Part shown: positions 1-9,061 of the stretch, piece by piece | How positions within the stretch are numbered: the stretch's first letter is position 1 | How the letters are laid out: each line of letters opens with the position of its first letter | Source: Hyalangium gracile | Lineage (GTDB): Bacteria > Myxococcota > Myxococcia > Myxococcales > Myxococcaceae | Assembly: GCF_020103725.1 (NCBI RefSeq) | Contig: NZ_JAHXBG010000029.1 | Span: 82,753 to 146,752 of the forward strand | Reading direction: 5' to 3' | DNA length: 64,000 nucleotides | Translations under genes and position numbers: made by a program | The notes under the pieces: model-generated | What the model was told of the DNA's origin: nothing | The model's database searches: none | Seen by the model: only the letters and a program-made list of their open reading frames with translations

Positions 1-2928
1 CGCCTTCCGATCGATCTTCCCGTTGGCGTTGAGCTTGAGAAACGGCAGGACCACCACCGCGGCCGGCACCATGTAATGCGGGAGCCGCTCGCGGATGAAG
101 CTCCGCAGCTCCTGTCCGAGCTCCTCACCTGAAGACGCGGAGGTACCGTCCCTCGGCTCCTGGGGCGAGACATACGCCACCAGCTCCTTGCCCCCGCCCA
201 CCTCCCGCACGACGACCACTGCCTGCTTGATGCGCGGGTGGCGCTGGATGACCGTCTCGATCTCTCCCGGCTCGATGCGGAAGCCTCGGAGCTTCACCTG
301 GAAGTCCGCCCGCTCCACGAACTCGAGGGCCCCGTCCTCCCGGTAGCGGCAGACATCCCCCGTCTTGTAGAGGCGAGCCCCCGGCCCTGAGGAGAACGGG
401 TTGGGCAGGAACACGGCGGCGGTCCGCGACGGATCATTCAGGTAGCCCCGAGCCACTCCCACGCCACCGATGTACAGCTCCCCAGGGATGCCAATGGGCA
501 CCGGCTCCATGCGCCGGTCGAGCAGGTACATCTCCAGGTTGTCCAGCGGGAAGCCGATGGGGACGCGCTCCTCGTGCTCCGCGGGCGGACGCTCGATGAT
601 GAAGAGGTTGGTGTCGTCGCACACCTCGGTGGGACCGAAGCCGTTCAACAGCGGCCGGTCCGGGTACATCCGCAGCCAGCGACGGCAGTACGCGGGCGGG
701 AGCACCTCGCCGGTGGGCATGGGCCAGCGCAGCGCCGCCAGGGGGTAGCGGCGCTCCCCCATCCGCTCCAGCTCCTCGAGCAGGTTCGCCAGCAGCGAGG
801 GAACGATCTCGAGGACCGTCACTCCCCGCCGCTCCACCTCCGACAGGAAGCGCGGCGCGTCGTACTGGAGCTCGGTGTCGAAGATCTCCACGCGCGCGCC
901 CACCACCAGCGGCGCGAGGAACTGCCACACCGAGACGTCGAAGCTCTGGGTCGCGGTCTCCGCCATGACATCCTCGGGACCGAGCTTCATGAAGTCGATC
1001 ATCGACAGGATGTGGTTCAGCTTCCCGCGATGGTCGAGCATGGCGCCCTTGGGCACTCCCGTGGAGCCCGAGGTATAGATGACATAGAAGAGGTTCAAGT
1101 CCGAGTTCCGGACTGGCGGATTGGTCGCCGGGCCTGGATGCGCCTGGAGCTCCTCGGTGGAGACGACGCGGGGCGAATGCTCCAGCCGGGTCAGCGCCCG
1201 CTCCAGCAGCTCCCGCTGGCCCGGAGACACGACCACCAGCGGGACCTGGCTCTGTCGGAGGATCTGGGCGAGGCGCTCTGGCGGCAGCCCCGGATCCAGC
1301 GGCAGGTATCCGCCACCCGCTTTCAGCACACCCAGCACCACCACGGGGAAGTGCACATCGCGCTCGGCCAGCACGGCGACGAGGACATCCGCGCCCACGC
1401 CCTCCGCGATGAGCCGGTGCGCCGCGCGGTTCGCCCGCGTGTTGAGCTCCGCGTAGGTGAAGGACGCATCCCAGTGGCGAACGGCGATCCGCTCCGGAGT
1501 CCGCGCGACCTGGTCCTCGATGAGCGCCTGGACCGGGCGCTCGGAAGGACGCTCCACGGGGCGCTGGCTCCACTCCACGAGCAACCGGCGTCGCTCCCCT
1601 TCCGGGAGGATGTCCAGCGCCCTTAGGGACACTTCCGGGTGAGCGGCCATCCGCGACAGCAGGTGCACGAAGTGCGAGAGCAGGCGGGAGACCCGGACCT
1701 CCTCGATCCGCTGGAAGTCGCAGGTGGCCAGCAGGGTCAGCTCCGGCCCGGGAATCACGGCGATGTCCAGGGAGAAGCTGGTGTAGTCGATGACGTCGAT
1801 GTCCCCAACCTTCAGCCCGCCCTGGGCGGAGGCCTCTCCGAGCGTGCGCGGGAAGTTCTCGAAGACGAGCAGCGTGTCGAAGAGCGGCTGGCCGCGAGGC
1901 AGCTCGCTCACGCCCTGGATCTCGATGAGGTTGCTGTACTCGTACTGCTGGCTCTCGGCCTGCGCGGCCTGGAGCCGCTTCAGCCACGACACGAGCGGAG
2001 CCTCAGGCTCCACGAGGACGCGAACGGGCAGTGTGTTGATGAACATGCCCACCATGGTCTCGGCGCCCGGCAGGCTCGCGGGGCGACCGGAGACCGTGGC
2101 GCCGAAGACGACGTCCTGTTCGCCGGTATAGCGGGACAGCAGCAGGGCCCAGGCGCCCTGGAAGACGGTGTTCAGCGTGAGCGCATGCTCTCGCGCCAGC
2201 TCGCGCAGCTGCTCCGAGAGCTCCTTCGAGAGTGTCACCGCCCGCTGTCCCTGGCGCGGCACCTCACCCGCGCGTGGAGCGCGCGCGAAAGGCACGGGCG
2301 TGGGCGAGCTGAAGCCCCGCAGCCGCTCCCGCCAGTAGTGCTCGGCCGCCTCCCGTGGCTGCTGCTTCACCCAGGCGATGTAGTCGCGGTAGGGACGCAC
2401 CGGAGGCCGGGCCGGCGTCCGCCCCTCCAGCAGCGCCTGGTACGCCGCCACGTACTCGCGCAGCAGCAGCCCGAGCGACCAGCCGTCCGTCAGCAGGTGG
2501 TGGCAGGACCAGATGAAGACATGACGCGCCTGTCCGGTGCGGGCGAGCGCCAGCCGCATGAGCGGGGCCTTCTCCAGATCGAAGCCTCGCGCGCGGTCGG
2601 CCGCCAGGAACTCCTCGAGCCTCCGCCTCCGAGCGTCCTCGTCCAGCGGTCGCCAGTCGAGCGACTCGAGCGGGAGCGACACCTCCCGGTGGAGGATCTG
2701 CAGCGGGTCATCCACCTGATCCCAGGCGAACGAGGCCCGAAGAGCCCCATGCCGAGCGAGCAGGTGCTTCCAGGCGGACTGGAACGCCGCGACATCGAGC
2801 GGGCCCTCCAGGTTGCAGACGATCTGCAGCACATGCTGCCCCGCCTCGGGTGCGTAGAGGCCTTGGAAGAGCAACCCCTGCTGCAGCGGCGAGAGGGGGT
2901 AGATGTCGTCGATCTCGGTGCGGTTCAT
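1..2928 (-). CDS. Non-ribosomal peptide synthetase, condensation-adenylation module (3' end beyond window)
   Basis: The frame is open from ATG at 2928 to the left edge (976 codons, no stop), so the protein is partial at its C-terminus. It opens directly with a condensation domain (YPLSPLQQGLLF near residue 10, HHLLTDG active-site motif near residue 150), without an obvious docking domain. The adenylation domain follows from about residue 480, with YTSGSTGVPKG, GFGPTE, GELYIGG, YKTGD and the final NGKIDRKA lysine motif. The next domain, presumably a carrier protein, lies outside. Binding-pocket residues read by eye are D235 V236 W239 E278 M299 T301 G322 D330 D331 K517. The three acidic residues suggest a basic amino acid such as diaminobutyrate or ornithine, which is inference. 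It is divergent from the carbamoyltransferase at 3143, with a 214-bp shared upstream region, and is probably the core enzyme of the cluster. Confidence 0.95.
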   Translation of the reverse strand, partial: MNRTEIDDIYPLSPLQQGLLFQGLYAPEAGQHVLQIVCNLEGPLDVAAFQSAWKHLLARHGALRASFAWDQVDDPLQILHREVSLPLESLDWRPLDEDARRRRLEEFLAADRARGFDLEKAPLMRLALARTGQARHVFIWSCHHLLTDGWSLGLLLREYVAAYQALLEGRTPARPPVRPYRDYIAWVKQQPREAAEHYWRERLRGFSSPTPVPFARAPRAGEVPRQGQRAVTLSKELSEQLRELAREHALTLNTVFQGAWALLLSRYTGEQDVVFGATVSGRPASLPGAETMVGMFINTLPVRVLVEPEAPLVSWLKRLQAAQAESQQYEYSNLIEIQGVSELPRGQPLFDTLLVFENFPRTLGEASAQGGLKVGDIDVIDYTSFSLDIAVIPGPELTLLATCDFQRIEEVRVSRLLSHFVHLLSRMAAHPEVSLRALDILPEGERRRLLVEWSQRPVERPSERPVQALIEDQVARTPERIAVRHWDASFTYAELNTRANRAAHRLIAEGVGADVLVAVLAERDVHFPVVVLGVLKAGGGYLPLDPGLPPERLAQILRQSQVPLVVVSPGQRELLERALTRLEHSPRVVSTEELQAHPGPATNPPVRNSDLNLFYVIYTSGSTGVPKGAMLDHRGKLNHILSMIDFMKLGPEDVMAETATQSFDVSVWQFLAPLVVGARVEIFDTELQYDAPRFLSEVERRGVTVLEIVPSLLANLLEELERMGERRYPLAALRWPMPTGEVLPPAYCRRWLRMYPDRPLLNGFGPTEVCDDTNLFIIERPPAEHEERVPIGFPLDNLEMYLLDRRMEPVPIGIPGELYIGGVGVARGYLNDPSRTAAVFLPNPFSSGPGARLYKTGDVCRYREDGALEFVERADFQVKLRGFRIEPGEIETVIQRHPRIKQAVVVVREVGGGKELVAYVSPQEPRDGTSASSGEELGQELRSFIRERLPHYMVPAAVVVLPFLKLNANGKIDRKA

Positions 2929-3142
2929 CGGCAAGGGCAGGGACGTTAGCGGCTCGCCCCGAGCCTTCAAAGCGAACCCGGATCAGCGCTCCACCGCCCA
3001 GCGAGGAGGGCTGTTCGACGGCTTGACACCCGTCGAGCCGCGAGGATGGAATTCGCGAACCCCGGAGCCCCATGCCTCCTCCATGGCCGACGCGCCAGGA
3101 GCACCCGCTTGGAGTAGCCTGAGGCTCTCGAAAGGTCCCTTC

Positions 3143-5296
3143 ATGCAGAAGCAGAACGCACCCTGGATCCTTGGCCTGGCCTACTCCCACAACGGGAGCG
3201 CTTGCCTCCTGCGAGGGGACGAGATCGTCGTCGCGGTGCAGGAGGAGCGCCTGCTGCGCCAGAAGCGCGCCTCGCTCTCCGGGGGCTGGGGCTCGCTGGC
3301 CGTCACGTACTGCCTCGAGACGGCGGGGATCCGGCCCGAGGACCTGTCCGCGGCGGTGATCTGCCCGACGACCGAGTCGCAGTCGGTGGAGGCCGACCTC
3401 GCCCTCAACGGGCGACTGCGGCTGGTGCGCAACAAGGTCCCCATCTTCACGATCGCCCACCACTTCGGGCACGCGCTGAGCGCCTTCGCGACCTCCGGCT
3501 TCGAGGACGCGGCGGTGCTGGTGGTCGACGGCAGCGGAAGCTCCTGGGACGAGCTCCCGCCGGAGGAGCGCGCGGTCGTCAAGGGAACGGACGAGGCGAG
3601 CGTTCGCGAAGCCATGGCCAGGGGGCTGCGGGTGCGGGAGTGGGCCTCGCTGTACATGGCCTCTGGAACCTCCATCCGCCCGCTGGAGAAGCACGTGCTC
3701 GAGCTGATCGGCCCGGAGGCTCTGCATGAGCAGCGCCGCACGGGCATGCGCGAGTTCCGAGGCCTCGGCCACCTCTATCAGGGGATCGGCTGGCAGCTCT
3801 TCGGCTCGGAGGACGAGGGCCCTGGCAAGGTGATGGGCCTGTCTCCGTTCGGCCAGCCCACCACCCCCCCGAGCGACTTCTACGAGTTGGTGGATGGCGC
3901 CTTCCGCTTCAAGGACACCGTCCCCGCACGCTATCGCCACCACGACCGCTGGCCGGCGCGCGAGCAGGAGTACGCCGACCTGGCGGCCTCGGCCCAGCAC
4001 GCGGTCGAGGAGGCCCTGCTCCACCTCGCGCGCCGGGCCCGCGCGCTGAGCGGCAGCACCCGGCTCTGCTACTCGGGGGGCGTGGCGCTCAACAGCATCG
4101 CCAACGAGCGGCTGCATCGCGAGTCGGGCTTCGAGCAGCTCTCGGTGATGCCCGCGGCGGAGGACAGCGGCACCGCGGTAGGCGCCGCCTACTACGGGCT
4201 CTGGCAGCTGACCGGAAGGAACACGCGCCGCAAGCTCCACCACGACGCGGTCGGCAAGGTGTACGCGTCGGCGGAGGTCCGCTCGGCGGCCCAGGCCCAG
4301 GCAGGGCTCCGGGAGATCCGGTGCGACGACACGCTGCAGAAGGCGGTCGACCTGCTGGTGGACGGGAAGATCATCGGATGGTTCGAGGGACGCTCCGAGC
4401 TGGGTCCGCGCGCGCTCGGGCAGCGGAGCATCCTGTGTGATCCCCGCCGCGCCGAGATGAAGGACGTGCTCAACCAGAAGGTGAAGTTCCGCGAGGGCTT
4501 CCGTCCCTTCGCGCCCATCCTTCCCCTGGAGAACGCGGCCGAGTGGTTCGAGCTGGACGGCGTGTCGAAGGAGAGCCCGTTCATGCTCCGGATCGCGAAG
4601 TTCAGGCAGGAGAAGCGAGCGCTCGTGCCCGCGGTGGTGCACGTGGACGGGACCGGCCGGCTGCAGACGCTCACCGCCGAGAACAACGGCCGCCTCTATC
4701 AACTGGCGAAGCTCTTCGAGCAGCGGACGGGCTGTCCGGTGCTGCTGAACACCTCCTTCAACATCGCCGGAGAGCCCATCGTCGAGACGCCGGATGACGC
4801 GCTCTGGTGCCTGCTGTTCACCGGGCTGGACGCGGTCGTCTTCGAGAGCGCCATCTTCGGGAAGGACCCCGGCTTCCGGTCGGTCCTGGATCTGGAGATC
4901 CGCATCACGGCCGACACCTTCTCGATGGAGTTCCCCATCACCCAGGGCGTCCTGCCCACCGAGCTGGGAGAGGTGGCGGGGGATATTCCCATCCCCGTCC
5001 CCTTTGGGACCCACCTGGATGGGGTCGCGATGATCGACGCCCATCCGCTCGCCCGGATGTTCCCCCACGTGCGCTTCCGGACCTCCACCCCCTGGGGACG
5101 CACCCTGCAGCTCTTCAAGCCCGAGGTGGCCACTGTCCTGAAGCGGGTGGGCCCGGGAACCACGGGCCGCAAGCTGCTCGAGGCGCTCCAGCCCGAGGGC
5201 TTCGATGAGCGCCGCCTCACGCGCCTGCTGGGCGTGCTGAGGCGTGCCCGGGTGATCTCGATCGGTCAGCTCGACTCCAAGACCTCGCAATCCTGA
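3143..5296 (+). CDS. Carbamoyltransferase, NodU/CmcH/TobZ family
   Basis: The 717-residue protein has the two-domain layout of O-carbamoyltransferases. The N-terminal Kae1-like domain carries ILGLAYSHNGSACLL at the start, HHFGHALSAF near residue 106 (metal-binding histidines) and YSGGVALNSIANERL near residue 310. The YrdC-like C-terminal part has the glycine/arginine motif ELGPRALGQRSI near residue 420 and LLNTSFNIAGEPIVETP near residue 535. The family makes carbamoyl-adenylate from carbamoyl phosphate and ATP and transfers the carbamoyl group to a hydroxyl, usually during tailoring of a natural product. I chose ATG 3143 because homology starts immediately after it; an open frame continues upstream without similarity. 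A 7-bp gap to the oxygenase gene at 5304 indicates co-transcription. The acceptor is unknown; a hydroxyl made by that oxygenase is an attractive guess. Confidence 0.93.
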   Translation: MQKQNAPWILGLAYSHNGSACLLRGDEIVVAVQEERLLRQKRASLSGGWGSLAVTYCLETAGIRPEDLSAAVICPTTESQSVEADLALNGRLRLVRNKVPIFTIAHHFGHALSAFATSGFEDAAVLVVDGSGSSWDELPPEERAVVKGTDEASVREAMARGLRVREWASLYMASGTSIRPLEKHVLELIGPEALHEQRRTGMREFRGLGHLYQGIGWQLFGSEDEGPGKVMGLSPFGQPTTPPSDFYELVDGAFRFKDTVPARYRHHDRWPAREQEYADLAASAQHAVEEALLHLARRARALSGSTRLCYSGGVALNSIANERLHRESGFEQLSVMPAAEDSGTAVGAAYYGLWQLTGRNTRRKLHHDAVGKVYASAEVRSAAQAQAGLREIRCDDTLQKAVDLLVDGKIIGWFEGRSELGPRALGQRSILCDPRRAEMKDVLNQKVKFREGFRPFAPILPLENAAEWFELDGVSKESPFMLRIAKFRQEKRALVPAVVHVDGTGRLQTLTAENNGRLYQLAKLFEQRTGCPVLLNTSFNIAGEPIVETPDDALWCLLFTGLDAVVFESAIFGKDPGFRSVLDLEIRITADTFSMEFPITQGVLPTELGEVAGDIPIPVPFGTHLDGVAMIDAHPLARMFPHVRFRTSTPWGRTLQLFKPEVATVLKRVGPGTTGRKLLEALQPEGFDERRLTRLLGVLRRARVISIGQLDSKTSQS

Positions 5297-5303
5297 GCCC
5301 GCC

Positions 5304-6269
5304 ATGACGACATCTTTGTCCCCGGAAGTCCGGCTCCCCATCACCTACGACGCGGACGCGCTCCGCTCGGCGCTCGACGTGGTGGTCCAACGCTACGGAG
5401 TGAAGTCCCGAGGGCAGTTCCGGGACGGCTCGGAGCATCCGAACTTCGGAGGCCTGAGCCTTCACTCCATAGGCGGCAGGTGGGAGGACCTCACCTCGGG
5501 CTATCCCGCGCTGGCGGGCTTCCAGGAGACGGAGCTGGTCCGCACGGCGCCCTACTTCAAGCACGTGCTGGACTCGCTGAAGTGCCCCAAGTTCGCGGTC
5601 CGCCTCCATGAGCTCGGGCCCCAGGGCGTCATCGAGCCCCACTCGGATGATCTGGGCTTCGACAAGGCGATGCTGCGGCTGCACGTGCCCATCATCCCGT
5701 CACCGGACGTGGTCTTCCTGATCGACGGCCACCGCTGCCGCTGGGGCGCGGGCGAGCTGTGGTTCGGAGACTTCTCTCGCCGGCACTCCGTGCACAACCA
5801 GGGCAAGACGGCGCGCGTCCACCTGGTGGTCGACGTGGGCATCAACGACTTCGTGCTCGGCCTCTTCCCGGAGGAGTACATCCGGGCCCAGCCGCGGATC
5901 ATGCGCTACCCGTCGGCCATTCCCACCGTCCCCTCGGAGCTGAAGAAGCTGGAGTGCTCGTTCTCGGTGTCGGGCGCCATCCTCGGCATGTCGCTGCCCG
6001 AGGTGGTCCCGCTCGAGTGGGGCCAGCGCGACCGCTACGACATCGACGTGCACCTCTCCGGGGAGAGGTTGGTGCTCGGGTGCGAGGGGCGGGACGCCAT
6101 CGCGCTCGAGGCGATCGGCGAGCGGAAGTTCCGGATGCTCGGAGGGCCGACCCACCTCGCCGTCTCGTTCGACGTCGAGCCTGGCACCGGCAGGGCCGGT
6201 GCGCTGCACCTCAGCATGGGCGACCAGGATCTGGCGCTGCCCGTGGGCCCGCTGCGCGCGGCCGCCTGA
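5304..6269 (+). CDS. Aspartyl/asparaginyl beta-hydroxylase-like Fe(II)/2-oxoglutarate oxygenase
   Basis: The 321-residue protein has the core of the aspartyl/asparaginyl beta-hydroxylase family (PF05118 type). This includes HELGPQGVIEPHSDD near residues 97-111, LRLHVPIIPSPDVVF, and the second metal/2-oxoglutarate region RRHSVHNQGKTARVHLVVD near residues 157-175. These supply the iron-binding histidines and the arginine that grips 2-oxoglutarate. About 120 residues after the oxygenase core have no recognised fold. Such enzymes hydroxylate the beta carbon of Asp/Asn, free, peptide-bound or carrier-bound. It follows the carbamoyltransferase by 7 bp in the same operon, so hydroxylation followed by O-carbamoylation is plausible (inference). 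It ends 45 bp before the convergent cupin gene. Confidence 0.88.
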   Translation: MTTSLSPEVRLPITYDADALRSALDVVVQRYGVKSRGQFRDGSEHPNFGGLSLHSIGGRWEDLTSGYPALAGFQETELVRTAPYFKHVLDSLKCPKFAVRLHELGPQGVIEPHSDDLGFDKAMLRLHVPIIPSPDVVFLIDGHRCRWGAGELWFGDFSRRHSVHNQGKTARVHLVVDVGINDFVLGLFPEEYIRAQPRIMRYPSAIPTVPSELKKLECSFSVSGAILGMSLPEVVPLEWGQRDRYDIDVHLSGERLVLGCEGRDAIALEAIGERKFRMLGGPTHLAVSFDVEPGTGRAGALHLSMGDQDLALPVGPLRAAA

Positions 6270-6314
6270 GCCTCGCGGCCTGACCAGCGGCCTCGTCGAC
6301 GGGCCCTGCCAGGC

Positions 6315-7640
6315 CTACGCGCTCCAGGTCAGCGCGCGCGTCGCCTGCAGCTCCTCCAGGAGCGAACGGAGCCCGGCCTCCTGGCCGAGGTTCACCTTCA
6401 CCGCGGCGCCTTCGTTCAGGCGGGAGATGAGGCTCACCAGCTGCGGGCTGTTGGGCAGGGTGCTCGCGTGGCCGTTGCTCCACACGCGCAGCTCCCCGCC
6501 GCTCTCTCGCCAGTGGATGGGGAAGCGCGGGTCGATGCGCACCGTCCCCACCTCGCCGGGCAGCGCCTTGGACACCTTCGGAGGCACCTCTGAGAAGCCG
6601 CTCGCCGAGGCATGCCTCACGAACCGCTCGGCCAGGATCTCCTTCATCTGGTCCGAGGCGCACAGGCCTCCCAGGTTCGCCAGCGTGGAGACGATGTTCT
6701 CGGGAGCGCGTGAGCGCCCACCCACGGCGGGATCGAACTTGCCGAAGTTGTCGATGCGCCCCAGGTCCATCTGGCGCAGCATTCCCAGGAGCACCACCCC
6801 CAGCGCGTCCGCCGTCTGCCGGTTGTACAGGCACGTGTTCAGCATGATCGGCGCGTCCTGCTTGTCCGCGACGGCCATGTGCCAGTGGTTGTACGGCCAG
6901 TACAGCAGGTCACCCGGCTTCCCATGGAGGACGATGGCCTCGTCCCGGTACTTCTCGACCACTCCCGGCTCGCACAAGTCCCGCGGCCAGGTCTGCCCGC
7001 GCTGGGTGGCCGTGGGTACGCCGCGCTTCTCGAAGAAGTCCGGGGGCCAGATCAACATCGTCTTCTCGCCCTTGAGGATCCAGCTCAGGTTGCTCGCATC
7101 GTCGCGGTGCGGCCCGCGCGGCGTCACCCGGTACTTGCCGGAGAAGAGCTCGAGCTCGACGTCGATGGGGACGCCGATCAGCGGGAGCAGCCCGCTCAGG
7201 AACTCACGGCTGCGGATCCACAGGTCGGGGTTGTGGACCTGCATGCCGTAGATGACGAACGTCACCTCCTGGTCGGTCGTGATCCGAGAGAGGTAGGGCT
7301 CGAGCGTCTCCTCGGCGCGCGGCTGGAAGGTGAAGGCCTCGGCGGGCGTGAGCCTGCGGCCGTTGACATAGACGCTGCGGATGTCGGTCTCCTGGCGCTT
7401 CCACGAGGCGCGGATGCCCTCGAAGGCCTCCTCGGGCGTGGCGATCAGGTCGGGCAGGACGTTCCGGAAGACTCCGGGCTTCTTCATCCAGTACTCCTGG
7501 ACGAAGTGCTCCCAGAACCCCGAGGCAGGGGTGTACCTGGGGTGCTCGACAGGAGCGGAGACGCGGGGCAGAGACTCGAGAGCGGTGGTCACGATGGTCG
7601 GTACCTGCTTCAGAGTGAACGGTCCACCCCAGTGTAGCAC
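6315..7640 (-). CDS. JmjC/cupin-4-type Fe(II)/2-oxoglutarate oxygenase
   Basis: The 441-residue protein resembles the cupin-4/JmjC family (ribosomal oxygenase-like). The N-terminal FWEHFVQEYWMKKPGVFRN is the usual family opening. A JmjC core near residues 175-250 carries GPHRDDASNLSWILKGEK, where the H-x-D pair binds iron, and the later histidine lies in YWPYNHWHMAV near residue 255. The C-terminal 180 residues form a helical/winged-helix-like tail. Some members hydroxylate ribosomal proteins, while others in biosynthetic clusters hydroxylate amino acids or peptides. The position between NRPS-type tailoring genes and an exporter favours a biosynthetic role (inference). The start is uncertain: the longest frame begins with GTG 7640, and an internal GTG about 15 codons later is also possible. 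The next gene upstream in this direction is the MFS gene, 32 bp away. Confidence 0.87.
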   Translation of the reverse strand: MLHWGGPFTLKQVPTIVTTALESLPRVSAPVEHPRYTPASGFWEHFVQEYWMKKPGVFRNVLPDLIATPEEAFEGIRASWKRQETDIRSVYVNGRRLTPAEAFTFQPRAEETLEPYLSRITTDQEVTFVIYGMQVHNPDLWIRSREFLSGLLPLIGVPIDVELELFSGKYRVTPRGPHRDDASNLSWILKGEKTMLIWPPDFFEKRGVPTATQRGQTWPRDLCEPGVVEKYRDEAIVLHGKPGDLLYWPYNHWHMAVADKQDAPIMLNTCLYNRQTADALGVVLLGMLRQMDLGRIDNFGKFDPAVGGRSRAPENIVSTLANLGGLCASDQMKEILAERFVRHASASGFSEVPPKVSKALPGEVGTVRIDPRFPIHWRESGGELRVWSNGHASTLPNSPQLVSLISRLNEGAAVKVNLGQEAGLRSLLEELQATRALTWSA

Positions 7641-7671
7641 CGTGCGGGCCCGCGGAACCGCTGGCTGTCCT

Positions 7672-9057
7672 TCAGGGCAGGGGCGAGGCGTCCACCGTCG
7701 GCTTGGAATCCGAGGGAGGCTCGGCTCGCGCCTCGGACGCCTGATTGAGCCGCTCGAGCCGAGGCGACAGCAGCGACGCCAGGCCCACCAGCGCGATGGT
7801 CAGCCCGATCAGCAGCACCAGGACGGCGAGCCCCCGGCCCGGCCCTACCCCGACGAGCCCGCCCAGGGTCGACGCCCAGGCTCCCGTGGGGAGCAGCAAC
7901 GGCTCGAAGATCCGATCCACCAGAGGCCCCATCGCGGCATACGTCAGCAGGCCTGCGACGATGAAGATCGCCTGGCGCCCGGCGAACACCCTCCCCAGCC
8001 GGTCGGGTGGAACGATCTGCTGCCACACGCTCTGCCCATAGGCGACCGAGATGGTGCGCAGCGCCATGAGCACGAACGCGGCGCCGCTGATGACCCACGT
8101 GCTCTTCGTCCAACCGGTGAGCATCAGGACGAGTCCCGAGAGGACGCACATCACCTGAACGGGCCGGACCCGACGAGACGGCCCGCCCACGGCGACCATT
8201 CCCACACTGGCGACCAGCGCGCCCGCTCCCGCGAACGCGATCACCCGGCCCAGCTCGGGCGCGTCGGCGAGCGAGAGGACCATCGGACCGATCAAGCCCA
8301 TCAGCATCGTCATGGCGATGTTGCCGATGAGCTCGAGCGCCAGGAAGGAACGCAGGCCGGGGACCTCCTTCAAGTAGGCCCAGGTGCGGCCCATCTCCCG
8401 GAAGCTGGAGCGCTGTCGAGTGGCCACGCTCTGCACCTGGGCCGGGGCATCCGCCGACGGGACCAGGGCCATCGCTCCGATGGCGAGCACGGCCAGGGCG
8501 AGGTTCAGCCAGGCCAGCCCTGCCAGTCCCAGGGATGCGAGGAGGAACCCGCAAGCGAGGGGGCCGAGGATCTCGCTGATGGCGATGGCCACCTGGAGCG
8601 CACCGTTGCGCCGAGCCAGCTCGCGGTCCGCGGCCCGGTGCGCCAGCAGGGCCAGCATCGGCGGCGACTGGATGAACTCGAACGCCGAGATCCCCGCGAC
8701 GGCCACGTACATCGCCCAGAGCGCGATCTCCGACTTCAGGAACACCAGCGCCAGCGCGAGGCTGAAGATGGCCCAGCCGATCCGCTCGAGGAACAACGTC
8801 CGTCGCGGCCCCATGCGGTCCGTCAGGCTGCCCGCGATGGGCGCGAGGATGAGCCCTGGGGCAATGGCGAAGATCTGGGTGATGACGACCGGCGTCACCT
8901 GTCCGGTCTGCTCGAAGATGGAGACCCCGATCGCGAAGGTGAACATCGCCCCGCCGAACCAGGTCGCCAGCATCGACAGCCAGAGCCCGACCATGGTGCG
9001 GGACAGGAGCCTGCCGGAGGCTGGGGCTTCGGAGCCCTCTTGCCGGGTCTCTGTCAT
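7672..9057 (-). CDS. Major facilitator superfamily exporter
   Basis: The 461-residue integral membrane protein has about twelve hydrophobic segments and the MFS loop 2-3 signature SLTDRMGPRRTLFLERIG near residue 80, with the second-half counterpart VPPDRLGRVFAGRQAI. The overall pattern is that of drug/macrolide efflux members (MFS_3-like). The N-terminus is cytoplasmic, and the C-terminal tail is Pro/Ser-rich. Its ATG lies 4 bp downstream of the decarboxylase stop, so it is translated from the same message as the GNAT and decarboxylase genes. In this setting it most likely exports the cluster's product or an intermediate and gives self-resistance. The substrate cannot be read from sequence. 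Confidence 0.92.
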   Translation of the reverse strand: MTETRQEGSEAPASGRLLSRTMVGLWLSMLATWFGGAMFTFAIGVSIFEQTGQVTPVVITQIFAIAPGLILAPIAGSLTDRMGPRRTLFLERIGWAIFSLALALVFLKSEIALWAMYVAVAGISAFEFIQSPPMLALLAHRAADRELARRNGALQVAIAISEILGPLACGFLLASLGLAGLAWLNLALAVLAIGAMALVPSADAPAQVQSVATRQRSSFREMGRTWAYLKEVPGLRSFLALELIGNIAMTMLMGLIGPMVLSLADAPELGRVIAFAGAGALVASVGMVAVGGPSRRVRPVQVMCVLSGLVLMLTGWTKSTWVISGAAFVLMALRTISVAYGQSVWQQIVPPDRLGRVFAGRQAIFIVAGLLTYAAMGPLVDRIFEPLLLPTGAWASTLGGLVGVGPGRGLAVLVLLIGLTIALVGLASLLSPRLERLNQASEARAEPPSDSKPTVDASPLP

Positions 9058-9061
9058 GGCC

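Noticed and set aside
2708..5344. 878-codon minus-strand frame opposite the carbamoyltransferase
   Set aside because: Rich in Arg/Gly/His with no domain; the opposite strand encodes a complete conserved enzyme.
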